Positions 19,970-28,481 of a DNA stretch of 59,249 bases are shown piece by piece (the first letter of the stretch is position 1; the number at the start of each line of letters is the position of its first letter). The position numbers and the translations under genes were made by a program. Source of the stretch: Rhizobium sp. SG_E_25_P2 (GTDB lineage: Bacteria > Pseudomonadota > Alphaproteobacteria > Rhizobiales > Rhizobiaceae). Where the stretch lies: NCBI RefSeq assembly GCF_029892285.1, contig NZ_JARXVM010000026.1:1-59249 (forward strand), written 5' to 3'. The notes under the pieces were generated by a model, which saw only the letters and a program-made list of their open reading frames with translations, searched no databases and was not told the DNA's origin.

Positions 19970-20962
19970 TTACTTCAGCGCTTCGTTGGTGATGTCGAGC
20001 GTGTAGGCGCCTTCCGGCTTCTTGGTGATCACCGGGTCGGAGCCGCCGGACAGCAGGGTGGCGACGGTGCGGTCATAGTCGGCCGGGTCGAGCGCGCCGT
20101 TCGAGCCTGCGGTCAGCTTGGCGACTTCCGACATCATGGTCTTCTGATGCTGCTCGGTCTGGGCGCCGGAGGCGTCGTTTTCGAGCACGATGCCGGCAGC
20201 TTCGTCCGGATGCTCTTCGGCGTATTTCCAGCCCTTCATCGAGGCGCGGACGAATTTGACCATCTTGGCCTTGAAAGCATCGTCCTTCAGCTTGTCTTCC
20301 AGCACATAGAGGCCGTCTTCAAGGGTGGAGACGCCCTGGTCTTCATACTTGAAGGTTACGAGGTCATCGGCCTTCACGCCTGCTTCGAGGATCTGGTGAT
20401 ACTCGTTATAGGTCATGGTGGAGATGCATTGGGCCTGTTTCTGCAGCAGCGGGTCGACATTGAAGCCCTGCTTCAGCACGGTGACGCCTTCCGCGCCGCC
20501 ATCGGTTTTGAAGCCGAGTTTGCCCATCCAGGTGAGGAACGGATATTCGTTGCCGTAGAACCAGACGCCGATGGTCTTGCCCTTGAAGTCTTCGGGCTTG
20601 GTGATGCCGGAATCCTTGGCGCAGGTCAGCATCAGGCCGGAATGCTTGAAGGGCTGGGCGATGTTGACGAGAGCCACGCCCTTTTCGCGGGTGGCCAGCG
20701 CCGAGGGCATCCAGTCAACGACGACATCGGCGCCGCCGCCGGCGATCACCTGCGCAGGCGCGATGTCCGGGCCGCCGGGCTTGATGTCGACGTCGAGGCC
20801 TTCTTCGGTGTAGAAGCCCTTGTCCTTGGCGACGTAATAGCCGGCAAACTGGGCCTGAGTCACCCATTTCAACTGCAGCGTCACTTTGTCGGCGGCCTGA
20901 GCCGAAAGTGCGGCGAGCGTCAGCGCGCTCGCGGTCATCAGGAGTGTGATGGTCTTTTTCAT
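19970..20962 (-). CDS. ABC transporter substrate-binding protein, NMT1/THI5-like
   Basis: A 330-aa periplasmic protein with a signal peptide ending around SAQA. The mature start LQLKWVTQAQFAGYYVAKDKG is typical of the NMT1/THI5 (ThiY/RibY) group, which binds pyrimidine- or flavin-like ligands. It is the last gene of a minus-strand operon of ATPase, small membrane protein and two permeases. The pyrimidine catabolic genes next door make a pyrimidine-type ligand plausible; that is inference. The ATG at 20962 has AGAGGGAA upstream. Confidence 0.85.
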   Translation of the reverse strand: MKKTITLLMTASALTLAALSAQAADKVTLQLKWVTQAQFAGYYVAKDKGFYTEEGLDVDIKPGGPDIAPAQVIAGGGADVVVDWMPSALATREKGVALVNIAQPFKHSGLMLTCAKDSGITKPEDFKGKTIGVWFYGNEYPFLTWMGKLGFKTDGGAEGVTVLKQGFNVDPLLQKQAQCISTMTYNEYHQILEAGVKADDLVTFKYEDQGVSTLEDGLYVLEDKLKDDAFKAKMVKFVRASMKGWKYAEEHPDEAAGIVLENDASGAQTEQHQKTMMSEVAKLTAGSNGALDPADYDRTVATLLSGGSDPVITKKPEGAYTLDITNEALK

Positions 20963-20984
20963 GGTGTTTTGTTCCCTCTTTATA

Positions 20985-21854
20985 TTACGCCTGCCCACCA
21001 CGGACAGACGGATGCCAGAATGTGACCCGCCGCTCGAAGAAGGCGACGAGACCATAAAACAGTGAGCCGACCAGCGCGGCCACGGCGATTTCGGCCCAGA
21101 CCATGTCGATATTCATGCGCCCGACTTCGGTCGAAATGCGGAAGCCCATGCCGACGATCGGCGTGCCGAAGAATTCCGCCACGATGGCGCCGATCATCGC
21201 CAGTGTCGAATTGATCTTCAGCGCATTGAAGATAAACGGCCAGGCGGCGGGCAGACGCATTTTGAGCAGCGTGTTGCGCCAGTCGGCGGCATAGGTGTGC
21301 ATGAGGTCCCGCTCGATCGAGGACGACGCCTTCAACCCTGCCAGCGTGTTGATCAGCATCGGGAAGAAGGTCATGATCACCACGACAGCCGCCTTGGATT
21401 GCCAGTCGAAGCCGAACCACATCACCATGATCGGGGCGACGCCGACGATAGGCAGCGCCGAGACGAAATTGCCGAGCGGCAGGAAGCCGCGCTCCAGGAA
21501 AGGCGAGCGATCAATGAGGATCGCTGCGAGGAAGCCCAGGCCGCAGCCCATGACATAACCTGCCAGCACGGCCTTGAAGAAGGTCTGCTGCACATCGGCC
21601 CAGAGGATCGGCAGGGACGTGATCAGCCGGGCCCAGATCATCGACGGCGGCGGCAGAAGCACATGCGGCACGTTGAAGCCGCGCGTGAGGCATTCCCACA
21701 GCACCAGCAGCGTGATCCCGAACAGCGCCGGCACCGCCAGGTTGGCGGCGCGCGCCAGGGTGGTGTTGGCGAATTTCTGTTTGGTCAGCCAGGCATTGAA
21801 GGCCCAGGCGGCAATCCAGAAAATCAGCCCGAAGAATATGAGCGACGTGTTCAT
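20985..21854 (-). CDS. ABC transporter permease (SsuC/RibX type)
   Basis: A 289-aa inner-membrane permease of the BPD_transp_1 family, with N-terminal TMs and the later EAA loop LKASSSIERDLMHTYAADW. It is one of two paralogous permeases. The ATG shares a base with the stop of the preceding permease gene. Confidence 0.88.
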   Translation of the reverse strand: MNTSLIFFGLIFWIAAWAFNAWLTKQKFANTTLARAANLAVPALFGITLLVLWECLTRGFNVPHVLLPPPSMIWARLITSLPILWADVQQTFFKAVLAGYVMGCGLGFLAAILIDRSPFLERGFLPLGNFVSALPIVGVAPIMVMWFGFDWQSKAAVVVIMTFFPMLINTLAGLKASSSIERDLMHTYAADWRNTLLKMRLPAAWPFIFNALKINSTLAMIGAIVAEFFGTPIVGMGFRISTEVGRMNIDMVWAEIAVAALVGSLFYGLVAFFERRVTFWHPSVRGGQA

Positions 21855-22741
21855 CAGCGCGCGCCCTCCGGTTTTGCGCCCATGGCTTTCATGGTCAGTT
21901 TTTCGATGACGCCAACCAGCGCCACCAGCCCTGCCGCGACGGCCGAGGCCATGAACAGCGCCGCCCAGATCTGCGCCGTCTGACCGTAATAGGAGCCGGA
22001 CAAGAGACGCGCGCCGAGACCTTCGACCGCGCCGGTCGGCAATTCGCCGACGATGGCGCCCACGAGAGCAGCGGCGATCGCCACCTTCAACGAGGCGAAG
22101 AGATAGGGCACCGAAGCCGGCCAGCGCAGCTTGATCAGCGTCTGCGCGGTGCTGGCGTTATAGGTGTGCATCAGATCGAGCTGGATTTGTTCCGGCGAAC
22201 GCAGGCCCTTCACCATGCCGACCACGACGGGGAAGAAGCTGAGATAGGTGGAGATCAGCGCCTTCGGCAGAAGTCCCGAAATGCCAATGGCATTGAGCAC
22301 GACGATGATCATCGGCGCGATCGCCAGCACCGGAATGGTCTGGCTGGCGATCACCCATGGCATCAGCGAGCGATCCATGGCGCGGTTGTGAACGATGCCG
22401 ATGGCCAGCGCCACGCCGAGCGCCGTTCCCATGCCGAAGCCGGCCAACGTCGCCGAAATGGTGATCCAGGCGTGATAGACGAGGCTGCGCTTGGAGGTCG
22501 GCTTCATCTCAAACGTGGTCTTCCACCATTCCGCCAAGACTTGATGCGGGGAGGGCAGAACCGGTCGTTCCTGCGTGAAAGTCTTCTTGACAAGTTCGGA
22601 GAAGCCGATCTCGGTTCCGGCGCTGGCCGCCTGGCTGCGTTCGAAAGGCGCGTTGAGCACCACCACGAAGACAAGCCAGAGCGCGATCAGCGCGGCGATG
22701 ACGGTCATGACCGGAAAGGCTTTGTCGCGAAGCCAGATCAT
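21854..22741 (-). CDS. ABC transporter permease (SsuC/RibX type), second subunit
   Basis: A 295-aa permease with the EAA loop LRSPEQIQLDLMHTYNAST, paralogous to the following gene. The two probably form a heterodimer. The true start is the ATG at 22741, overlapping the previous small gene by 4 bp. The frame continues upstream but there it is antisense-like Arg/Asp-rich sequence. A large periplasmic or cytosolic insert lies between the first TM (residues 6-26) and the core. Confidence 0.87.
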   Translation of the reverse strand: MIWLRDKAFPVMTVIAALIALWLVFVVVLNAPFERSQAASAGTEIGFSELVKKTFTQERPVLPSPHQVLAEWWKTTFEMKPTSKRSLVYHAWITISATLAGFGMGTALGVALAIGIVHNRAMDRSLMPWVIASQTIPVLAIAPMIIVVLNAIGISGLLPKALISTYLSFFPVVVGMVKGLRSPEQIQLDLMHTYNASTAQTLIKLRWPASVPYLFASLKVAIAAALVGAIVGELPTGAVEGLGARLLSGSYYGQTAQIWAALFMASAVAAGLVALVGVIEKLTMKAMGAKPEGAR

Positions 22742-23076
22742 GGCGTCACCGCCTTGGTCGGCCACATCATCAGCGTCATGGCCACCAGGCCGAGCGCCAG
22801 GCCGGCGGTCTGCACGCCGGTCAGGCGTTCGTTGAACAGCAGGAAGGCGATGATATTGGCGAGGATCAGCTGTGCGATGGCCGAGATCGACACGGCCAGG
22901 CCGAGGCCGCCTTCGCGCATGAGCTTGAGCATGATCAGATTGCCGATGATATAGAGGCTCATCGACAGAAGCACCCACAGCCAGTTGGCTGTCGCGACAT
23001 AGGTGCGCGAGGCGGTGGCGGCGCCGACGAAGATCACCGCGGAAATGGCGAGCCAGAGGATAAAACCCGTTTTCAT
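22738..23076 (-). CDS. Small EamA/SMR-like four-TM protein inside the ABC operon
   Basis: A 112-aa, four-helix protein resembling half of an EamA (DMT superfamily) transporter or an SMR protein; NIIAFLLFNERLTGVQ is the DMT-type hairpin. GGAGGA precedes the ATG at 23076. It lies between the ATPase gene and the permeases, coupled by a 4-bp overlap to the latter. Its role in an ABC operon is unclear. Confidence 0.8.
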   Translation of the reverse strand: MKTGFILWLAISAVIFVGAATASRTYVATANWLWVLLSMSLYIIGNLIMLKLMREGGLGLAVSISAIAQLILANIIAFLLFNERLTGVQTAGLALGLVAMTLMMWPTKAVTP

Positions 23077-23109
23077 CGGCTGGTCCTCCGGCCAGAGGTC
23101 GCGCAAGAA

Positions 23110-23901
23110 CTATTCGTCATAGGAATGACCCGCACGCAGGCCTTCGCGGACGCGATGGGCGATTTCGAGAAATTCCGGCGTCTCGCGAATGCCGAGCGGC
23201 CGCTCCCGGGGAAGGGTGGATTCGATGACATCGGTGACGCGGCCGGGCCTAGGGCTCATCACCACGATCTTGGTGGAGAGATAGACGGCTTCCGGAATGG
23301 AATGGGTGACAAAGCAGATCGTCTTGTTGGTGCGGTCCCAGAGTTTCAGGAGCTGTTCGTTGAGATGGTCGCGGACAATCTCGTCGAGAGCGCCGAATGG
23401 CTCGTCCATCAACAAAAGATCGGCGTCGAAGGCGAGCGCGCGGGCGATGGAGGCGCGCTGCTGCATGCCGCCCGACAGCTGCCAGGGATATTTCTTGCCG
23501 AAGCCCGAGAGATTGACGAGATCAAGCGTGCGCTCGACGCGTTGCTTCTGCTCCGACTTGGCGTAGCCCATGATTTCGAGCGGCAGGGCGATATTCTCTT
23601 CAATCGTCCGCCAGGGATAGAGCGCCGCGGCCTGGAACACATAGCCGTAAGCCCGGCTCTTGCGGGCGTTTTCAGGCGTCATGCCATTGATGAGGATCGA
23701 GCCTGATGTCGGCTTTTCGAGATCGGCGATCACGCGCAGGAATGTCGTCTTGCCGCAGCCGGAGGGGCCGATGAAGGAAACGAAATCGCCCTTGTTGACG
23801 TCGAGATTGACGCCGGTCAGCGCCGTCACCGGCCCGTCATTGGTCGGAAAGACCAGGCCGAGGTCGCGCGCCGTCACCACTGGTGTTTTAGAAGTGGACA
23901 T
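23110..23901 (-). CDS. ABC transporter ATPase (SsuB/TauB type)
   Basis: A 263-aa ATP-binding subunit with Walker A GPSGCGKTT, signature LSGGMQQRASIARAL, Walker B LLMDEPFGALDE and H-loop FVTHSIPEA. It is the first gene of the NMT1-type transporter operon, divergent from a cupin gene. The ATG at 23901 is preferred over a GTG two codons earlier. Confidence 0.92.
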   Translation of the reverse strand: MSTSKTPVVTARDLGLVFPTNDGPVTALTGVNLDVNKGDFVSFIGPSGCGKTTFLRVIADLEKPTSGSILINGMTPENARKSRAYGYVFQAAALYPWRTIEENIALPLEIMGYAKSEQKQRVERTLDLVNLSGFGKKYPWQLSGGMQQRASIARALAFDADLLLMDEPFGALDEIVRDHLNEQLLKLWDRTNKTICFVTHSIPEAVYLSTKIVVMSPRPGRVTDVIESTLPRERPLGIRETPEFLEIAHRVREGLRAGHSYDE

Positions 23902-23975
23902 GTTCACCCAGTATCATGATTATTCTCCCCTGGCGGTTATTTCCGCCTTCTCTTGGTTCGATGGAGTTTCGGATT

Positions 23976-24389
23976 ATGTCATCACCCCCTGCGTCCGATT
24001 GCAAGCTGATCCGCCCCGCCGTCCCCTATGACAGCAAGCAGGGCTTTTCCTATCTCGAGGGTATTTCCAAGGAGTCGGCGGGCGCGCAGGGCATCGCGAT
24101 GATGCTCTTGACCGTGCCGCCTGGCGGCCGCGCCAAGGCCCATATGCATGAGGGGCACGAGACAGCGATCTTCGTGCTGTCGGGCGAGGTCGAATGCTTC
24201 TACGGCCCCAATCTCGAACACCGCGTCATCACCAAGGCCGGCGACATGTTCTACATCCCCGCCGGCATGCCGCATCTGCCGGTCAACCGTTCCCAGACAG
24301 AGAGTTGCTCGGCGGTCATTGCGCGAACGGATCCCAACGAGCAGGAGAGTGTGGTGTTGCTGCCGGAATTGGAGAGGCTGGCGGATTGA
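23976..24389 (+). CDS. Cupin-domain protein
   Basis: A 137-aa single-cupin protein. Metal-ligand residues are visible in cupin motif 1 (HMHEGHETAIFVLSGE) and motif 2 (PAGMPHLPVNRS). It is transcribed divergently from the ABC transporter across a 74-bp gap. The function is not recognisable. The cupin could be an isomerase or dioxygenase acting on the transported compound. The ATG at 23976 has GGAG upstream; a start at 23961 is possible. Confidence 0.8.
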   Translation: MSSPPASDCKLIRPAVPYDSKQGFSYLEGISKESAGAQGIAMMLLTVPPGGRAKAHMHEGHETAIFVLSGEVECFYGPNLEHRVITKAGDMFYIPAGMPHLPVNRSQTESCSAVIARTDPNEQESVVLLPELERLAD

Positions 24390-24407
24390 GAGCGCCCGCC
24401 GCCCATT

Positions 24408-24450
24408 CTCCCCCCTTGTGGGGGAGATGTCGCGTAGCGACAGAGGGGGG
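24408..24450 (+). repeat. 43-bp palindromic repeat, left inverted copy
   Basis: Composed of two internal hairpins, CTCCCCC..GGGGGAG and TGTCGC-GTA-GCGACA. It matches the reverse complement of 24862-24904 at 42 of 43 positions. The sequence type resembles REP-like elements scattered through Rhizobiales genomes. Confidence 0.85.
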
Positions 24451-24469
24451 TATCTCACCGGACGCGACC

Positions 24470-24841
24470 TCATCTGAATTTATCCGTCCCCACTGCACGG
24501 ACTATAAGTTCACAGACATCGTCTATATGCGCCAGCACGTCTGTGTTCCAAAAGCGCAGAACCGTCCAGCCGTCGCGCTCAAACCTTACGGTCCGCGCTG
24601 CATCGTAAACTTGCTGCTCTGCTTCTCCGTGTTGCGACCCATCGACTTCAATGATCAGTCGATGTTCCGGGCAAGCAAAGTCAGCGATGTACCCGGCCAA
24701 GGGAAACTGGCGACGTAATCCCAGTCCCATCAGACGATGGGCGCGGATCTGGCTCCACAGCTTCCGCTCGGCATCGGTCATCTCCCGACGCAAGCCCTTG
24801 GCGTTTCGGCGGAGTCTGGGAGCTATCGATGCATGCGGCAT
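24470..24841 (-). CDS. DUF559 (VSR/restriction-endonuclease-fold) protein
   Basis: A 123-aa protein with the DUF559 pattern: an N-terminal R-rich helix (LRREMTDAERKLW) and FPLAGYIADFACPEHRLIIEVDGSQH, in which the D..C...LIIEVDG core fits the PD-(D/E)xK catalytic strand. It ends with RFERDGWTVLRFWNTDVL. DUF559 proteins are related to very-short-patch-repair endonucleases and their role is unknown. A GGAGGG site precedes the ATG at 24841. The whole gene is bracketed by the inverted 43-bp repeats at 24408 and 24862, which suggests it moves as a unit. Confidence 0.88.
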   Translation of the reverse strand: MPHASIAPRLRRNAKGLRREMTDAERKLWSQIRAHRLMGLGLRRQFPLAGYIADFACPEHRLIIEVDGSQHGEAEQQVYDAARTVRFERDGWTVLRFWNTDVLAHIDDVCELIVRAVGTDKFR

Positions 24842-24861
24842 TCTCTCCCTCCTGGGGCCCA

Positions 24862-24904
24862 CCCCCCTCTGTCGCTTCGCGACATCTCCCCCACAAGGGG
24901 GGAG
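24862..24904 (-). repeat. 43-bp palindromic repeat, right inverted copy
   Basis: Inverted partner of 24408-24450 with a single mismatch in the small loop. It lies about 20 bp upstream of the DUF559 start codon, downstream of the dihydropyrimidinase stop. Confidence 0.85.
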
Positions 24905-24952
24905 AGTGTGCCCGGCGACGCCGATCGTCCTAAAGGCCTGCAACATTGCGTC

Positions 24953-26410
24953 TCACACCCCGCTCGCCGGTATCCCCGTCCGCTCCACCTTGCGCGGTGC
25001 AACCAGCTCTTTCCACGTCGAAAGCGCCTTGTTGACCGCCGTGAAGGGCTCACGCTTGACAAACTGGCCGTGGCCCTCACGGGTCTTGACGGTCGTCTCC
25101 TCGATCGCCACCTCGCCGCGGGTCAGTGTGAAGCGCGGCAGGCCGGTGACTTGCTTGCCTTCGAAGACATTGTAATCGATCGCCGATTGCTGGGTCTTGG
25201 CGGTAATCGTCTTGGAGCGCTTGGGGTCCCACACCACGATATCGGCGTCGGCGCCGACCAGGATCGCGCCTTTCTTCGGATAGATGTTGAGGATCTTGGC
25301 GATGTTGGTCGAGGTCACCGCCACAAATTCGTTCATGGTCAGACGGCCTGTGGCGACGCCATGGGTCCAGAGCATCGGCAGGCGATCTTCGAGGCCGCCG
25401 GTGCCGTTGGGGATCTTGGCGAAATTGCCGAGGCCGAAGCGCTTTTGGTCGGTGGTGAAGGCGCAGTGGTCGGTGGCGACGCAGGAGAGCGAGCCCGATT
25501 GCAGGCCGGCCCAGAGGCTGTCCTGATGCGCCTTGGAGCGGAAGGGCGGGCTCATCACGCGGCGGGCGGCGTGGTCCCAGTCCTTGTCGAAATATTCGCT
25601 CTCGTCGAGCGTCAGGTGCTGGATCAGCGGCTCGCCATAGACGCGCATGCCCTTCTGGCGGGCGCGGCGGATGGCTTCATGCGCGTGTTCGCAGGAGGTG
25701 TGCACGACATAGAGCGGCACGCCGGCCATGTCGGCCAGCATGATGGCGCGGTTGGTCGCTTCGCCTTCCACTTCGGGCGGGCGCGAATAGGCATGCGCCT
25801 CGGGGCCGTTATTACCCTCCGCGAGCAGCTTGGCGGTCATGGAGGCGACGACGTCGCCGTTTTCGGCATGCACCAGCGGCAGCGCGCCGAGTTCGGCGCA
25901 GCGCTGGAAGGAGGCGAACATTTCGTCGTCATTCACCATCAGAGCGCCCTTATAGGCCATGAAATGCTTGAAGGTGTTGATGCCCTTGTCCTGGACGATC
26001 GTCTTCATCTCGTCGAAGATGCGCTCGTTCCAGCCGGTGATCGCCATATGAAAGGAATAGTCGGCATTGGCCCGCGAGGTCTTGTTGTCCCACATCGTCA
26101 GGGCTTCGAGCAGCGACTGATCCGGCGCCGGCAGGCAAAAATCCACCACCATCGTCGTGCCGCCGGCAAGGCCCGCGCGGGTGCCGCTTTCGAAATCATC
26201 GGCGGAATAGGTGCCCATGAACGGCATTTCCAAATGCACATGCGGATCGATGCCGCCCGGCATGACATAACAGCCGGCCGCGTCGAGCACCGTGTCGCCC
26301 GACAGGTTCTGGCCGATCTCAATGATCACGCCGCCCTCGATTTTGACGTCGGCCTTGTAGGTCAGGTCGGCGGTGACAACAGTGCCGTTCTTGATAATTG
26401 TGGTGGTCAT
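24953..26410 (-). CDS. hydA: Dihydropyrimidinase / D-hydantoinase
   Basis: A 485-aa cyclic amidohydrolase that opens 5,6-dihydrouracil to N-carbamoyl-beta-alanine, step two of reductive pyrimidine breakdown. The binuclear metal site is visible: HVHLE after GGIDP near residue 58, the carboxylated-Lys region FKHFMAYKG near 150, VHAENGD, VHTSCEHA, and the final Asp in ATDHCAF. Length is as in the family. It lies in an operon with the amidohydrolase at 27092. The small gene before it overlaps its start by 4 bp. Confidence 0.93.
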   Translation of the reverse strand: MTTTIIKNGTVVTADLTYKADVKIEGGVIIEIGQNLSGDTVLDAAGCYVMPGGIDPHVHLEMPFMGTYSADDFESGTRAGLAGGTTMVVDFCLPAPDQSLLEALTMWDNKTSRANADYSFHMAITGWNERIFDEMKTIVQDKGINTFKHFMAYKGALMVNDDEMFASFQRCAELGALPLVHAENGDVVASMTAKLLAEGNNGPEAHAYSRPPEVEGEATNRAIMLADMAGVPLYVVHTSCEHAHEAIRRARQKGMRVYGEPLIQHLTLDESEYFDKDWDHAARRVMSPPFRSKAHQDSLWAGLQSGSLSCVATDHCAFTTDQKRFGLGNFAKIPNGTGGLEDRLPMLWTHGVATGRLTMNEFVAVTSTNIAKILNIYPKKGAILVGADADIVVWDPKRSKTITAKTQQSAIDYNVFEGKQVTGLPRFTLTRGEVAIEETTVKTREGHGQFVKREPFTAVNKALSTWKELVAPRKVERTGIPASGV

Positions 26411-26745
26411 GCGTTCTCTCCCTCTGAACGTGCAATGTTATTGCTGTGATGCAGCGGATTTCGCGGCGTTGGCGCGTTGAAGTAGATCGGCACCTCGAAT
26501 GAGAGTTTGCTTGAGTTTTCGCTATTGGCGCCTGCTTTGAGTTCGCCAAACGAAAGCACCTTTATGCCGCCGCCACCTTCGACTGAAACCGTTACAGAGA
26601 CTTCGAACTTAACGTCGTGCGCCTGCTCAATGCGCTTGCCGTTGACGTAGCCGGGCGCAATATAAACCATTGATTGTTTTTGAGCTTCGACTACGCCGTT
26701 GGTAATATCGAGCAAGCTCTGCTTAACGAACTCGTCGAGTTTCAT
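26407..26745 (-). CDS. Trypco2-like small protein of unknown function
   Basis: A 112-aa protein. An N-terminal amphipathic helix (MKLDEFVKQSLLDITNGVVEAQ) leads into a beta-rich domain with VKFEVSVTV, a Gly run GGGGIKVLSFGE, an Asn/Ser-rich turn, and LSFEVPIYF. That pattern resembles the trypsin-co-occurring domain 2 (trypco2) family found beside effectors in predicted bacterial conflict systems; no effector is next to it here. Its stop overlaps the dihydropyrimidinase ATG (ATGA), so the two are translationally coupled. No enzymatic residues are visible. Confidence 0.7.
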   Translation of the reverse strand: MKLDEFVKQSLLDITNGVVEAQKQSMVYIAPGYVNGKRIEQAHDVKFEVSVTVSVEGGGGIKVLSFGELKAGANSENSSKLSFEVPIYFNAPTPRNPLHHSNNIARSEGENA

Positions 26746-26817
26746 GCCATGCCTCCCTTGCCTTCAAATTGATGGCCCAAAAGGGAGCGCGTGAAGCGTT
26801 GCTTCACGAGACCTTGT

Positions 26818-27042
26818 CTAAACGTCCACCAGATCAAGCCGCTTTTCGATGCGGCCGAGACGTTCGTCCAAGCGGTCGAGACGACCGGAGAGGCCGGCGT
26901 TCTGGGCTGTAAGGCCGCCGACCTGATATTCGAGGAGACCGATGCGCGTCTTGACCTCTGACATGTCGTCTGCAAGTCGCTCCACCTTGCCGCGGATGGC
27001 GCGGAGATGCTCGAGGACCAGATTGTCGGTTGATGAGGACAT
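26818..27042 (-). CDS. Small coiled-coil protein
   Basis: A 74-aa protein that is almost entirely heptad-repeat coiled coil (LRAIRGKVERLADDMSEVK, then GLSGRLDRLDERLGRIEKRL). It resembles small Rhizobiales proteins of unknown role that scaffold or oligomerise. TGGAGCG precedes the ATG at 27042. It lies between the amidohydrolase and the trypco2-like gene on the same strand. Confidence 0.7.
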   Translation of the reverse strand: MSSSTDNLVLEHLRAIRGKVERLADDMSEVKTRIGLLEYQVGGLTAQNAGLSGRLDRLDERLGRIEKRLDLVDV

Positions 27043-27091
27043 GCTCGACGCTCCATCGGACCATTTACAACCCAGTATAGCGATGACGCCC

Positions 27092-28342
27092 TCACTCCAC
27101 AATCCCCGCCGTCTCCACCACCGCGCGCAGCAGCACATCGGCGCCGGCGGCGGCCCAGTCCTTGGAGATTTCCTCGGCTTCGTTATGGCTGAGGCCGTCG
27201 ACGCAGGGGCAGAAGATCATCGTGGCGGGCGCGACCTTGGCGGCCCAGCAGGCGTCGTGGCCGGCGCCGGAGATGATGTTCATATGGCTGTAGCCGAGAT
27301 CTTCGGCCGCCTTGCGCACCGAGGCGACAAGGGTCGGATCAAAGGTGACCGGATCGAAATGGCCGACAGCCTCGACCGAATAGCCGACGCCGAGGGCTGA
27401 GCAGATCTCCGCGGCTTCCTTTTCGATGCGGGCGCGCATGCCGTCGAGCTTGGTCTGGTCAGGCGAGCGGATGTCGACGGTGAAGATCACCGTGCCCGGC
27501 AGCACATTGCGGGAATTGGGCGAGAACTTCACCTGACCGACACCGCCCACGCAGCCCGGCTGGTTGTCCATGGCCACCGTCTGGACCATTTCTATGATCC
27601 TGGCCATGGCGAGCCCGGCATTGACGCGATGGCTCATCGGGGTCGAGCCGGTATGGGCTTCCTTGCCGGTGAGCGTGAATTCCAGCCACCACAGACCCTG
27701 GCAATGGGTGACGACGCCGATCTGCTTGTTCTCGGCCTCAAGAAGCGGTCCCTGTTCAATATGATACTCGAAATAGGCGTGCATCTTACGCGCGCCGACC
27801 TCTTCCTCGCCGAGCCAGCCGATACGCTTGAGCTCGTCGCCATAGGTCAGGCCGTCCGGGTCCTTGCGGCCATAGGCATGCTCCAGCGTATGGATGCCGG
27901 CGAACACGCCGGAGGCGAGCATGGCGGGCGCAAAGCGGGCGCCTTCCTCATTGGCCCAGTTGGTCACGACGATGGGATGCTTCGTCTTGATGCCGAGATC
28001 GTTCATCGACCTGACGACTTCCAGACCCGCCAGCACGCCGAGCACGCCGTCATATTTGCCGCCGGTCGGCTGGGTGTCGAGATGGCTGCCGACATAGACG
28101 GGGAGGGCGTCGGGATCCGTTCCCCGCCGCGTCATGAACATGGTGCCCATCTTGTCGACGCCCATGGTCAGGCCGGCCTCGTCGCACCAGCGCTTGAACA
28201 GATGGCGGCCTTCGCCGTCTTCATCCGTCAAGGTCTGGCGATTGTTGCCGCCTGCCACGCCGGGGCCGATCTTGGCCATGTCCATCAGCGAATCCCACAG
28301 ACGGTCGCTGTTGATGCGCATGTTTTCGCCGGGTGCTGTCAC
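27092..28342 (-). CDS. Zn-dependent amidohydrolase (beta-ureidopropionase / N-carbamoyl amino acid hydrolase, M20 family)
   Basis: A 416-aa metalloamidase. The first metal ligands are in GSHLDTQPTGGKYDGVLG near residue 85 and the catalytic NEEGARF follows near 129. The later FHIEQGP-type motif appears as EYHIEQGPLLE, and the terminal His is in SGAGHDACWA. In context it removes the carbamoyl group from N-carbamoyl-beta-alanine, the third step of pyrimidine breakdown. Allantoate amidohydrolases share the fold, so specificity rests on the neighbours. The GTG at 28342 has AAGGGAGA upstream and is preferred to the ATG at 28321. Confidence 0.9.
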   Translation of the reverse strand: MTAPGENMRINSDRLWDSLMDMAKIGPGVAGGNNRQTLTDEDGEGRHLFKRWCDEAGLTMGVDKMGTMFMTRRGTDPDALPVYVGSHLDTQPTGGKYDGVLGVLAGLEVVRSMNDLGIKTKHPIVVTNWANEEGARFAPAMLASGVFAGIHTLEHAYGRKDPDGLTYGDELKRIGWLGEEEVGARKMHAYFEYHIEQGPLLEAENKQIGVVTHCQGLWWLEFTLTGKEAHTGSTPMSHRVNAGLAMARIIEMVQTVAMDNQPGCVGGVGQVKFSPNSRNVLPGTVIFTVDIRSPDQTKLDGMRARIEKEAAEICSALGVGYSVEAVGHFDPVTFDPTLVASVRKAAEDLGYSHMNIISGAGHDACWAAKVAPATMIFCPCVDGLSHNEAEEISKDWAAAGADVLLRAVVETAGIVE

Positions 28343-28481
28343 GATTATCTCCCTTGCGGCCCTCAGGCCTCATTCTTTCGGGCGGTGTTCCGCTCCGCAT
28401 GGTTCCCGTGGTCTGGTGAGGCGTTGTTTTTCTTGTTCGCCTTTATTGAACAGTTGCGTGGACTTGCCTTTTGTTCAATAA

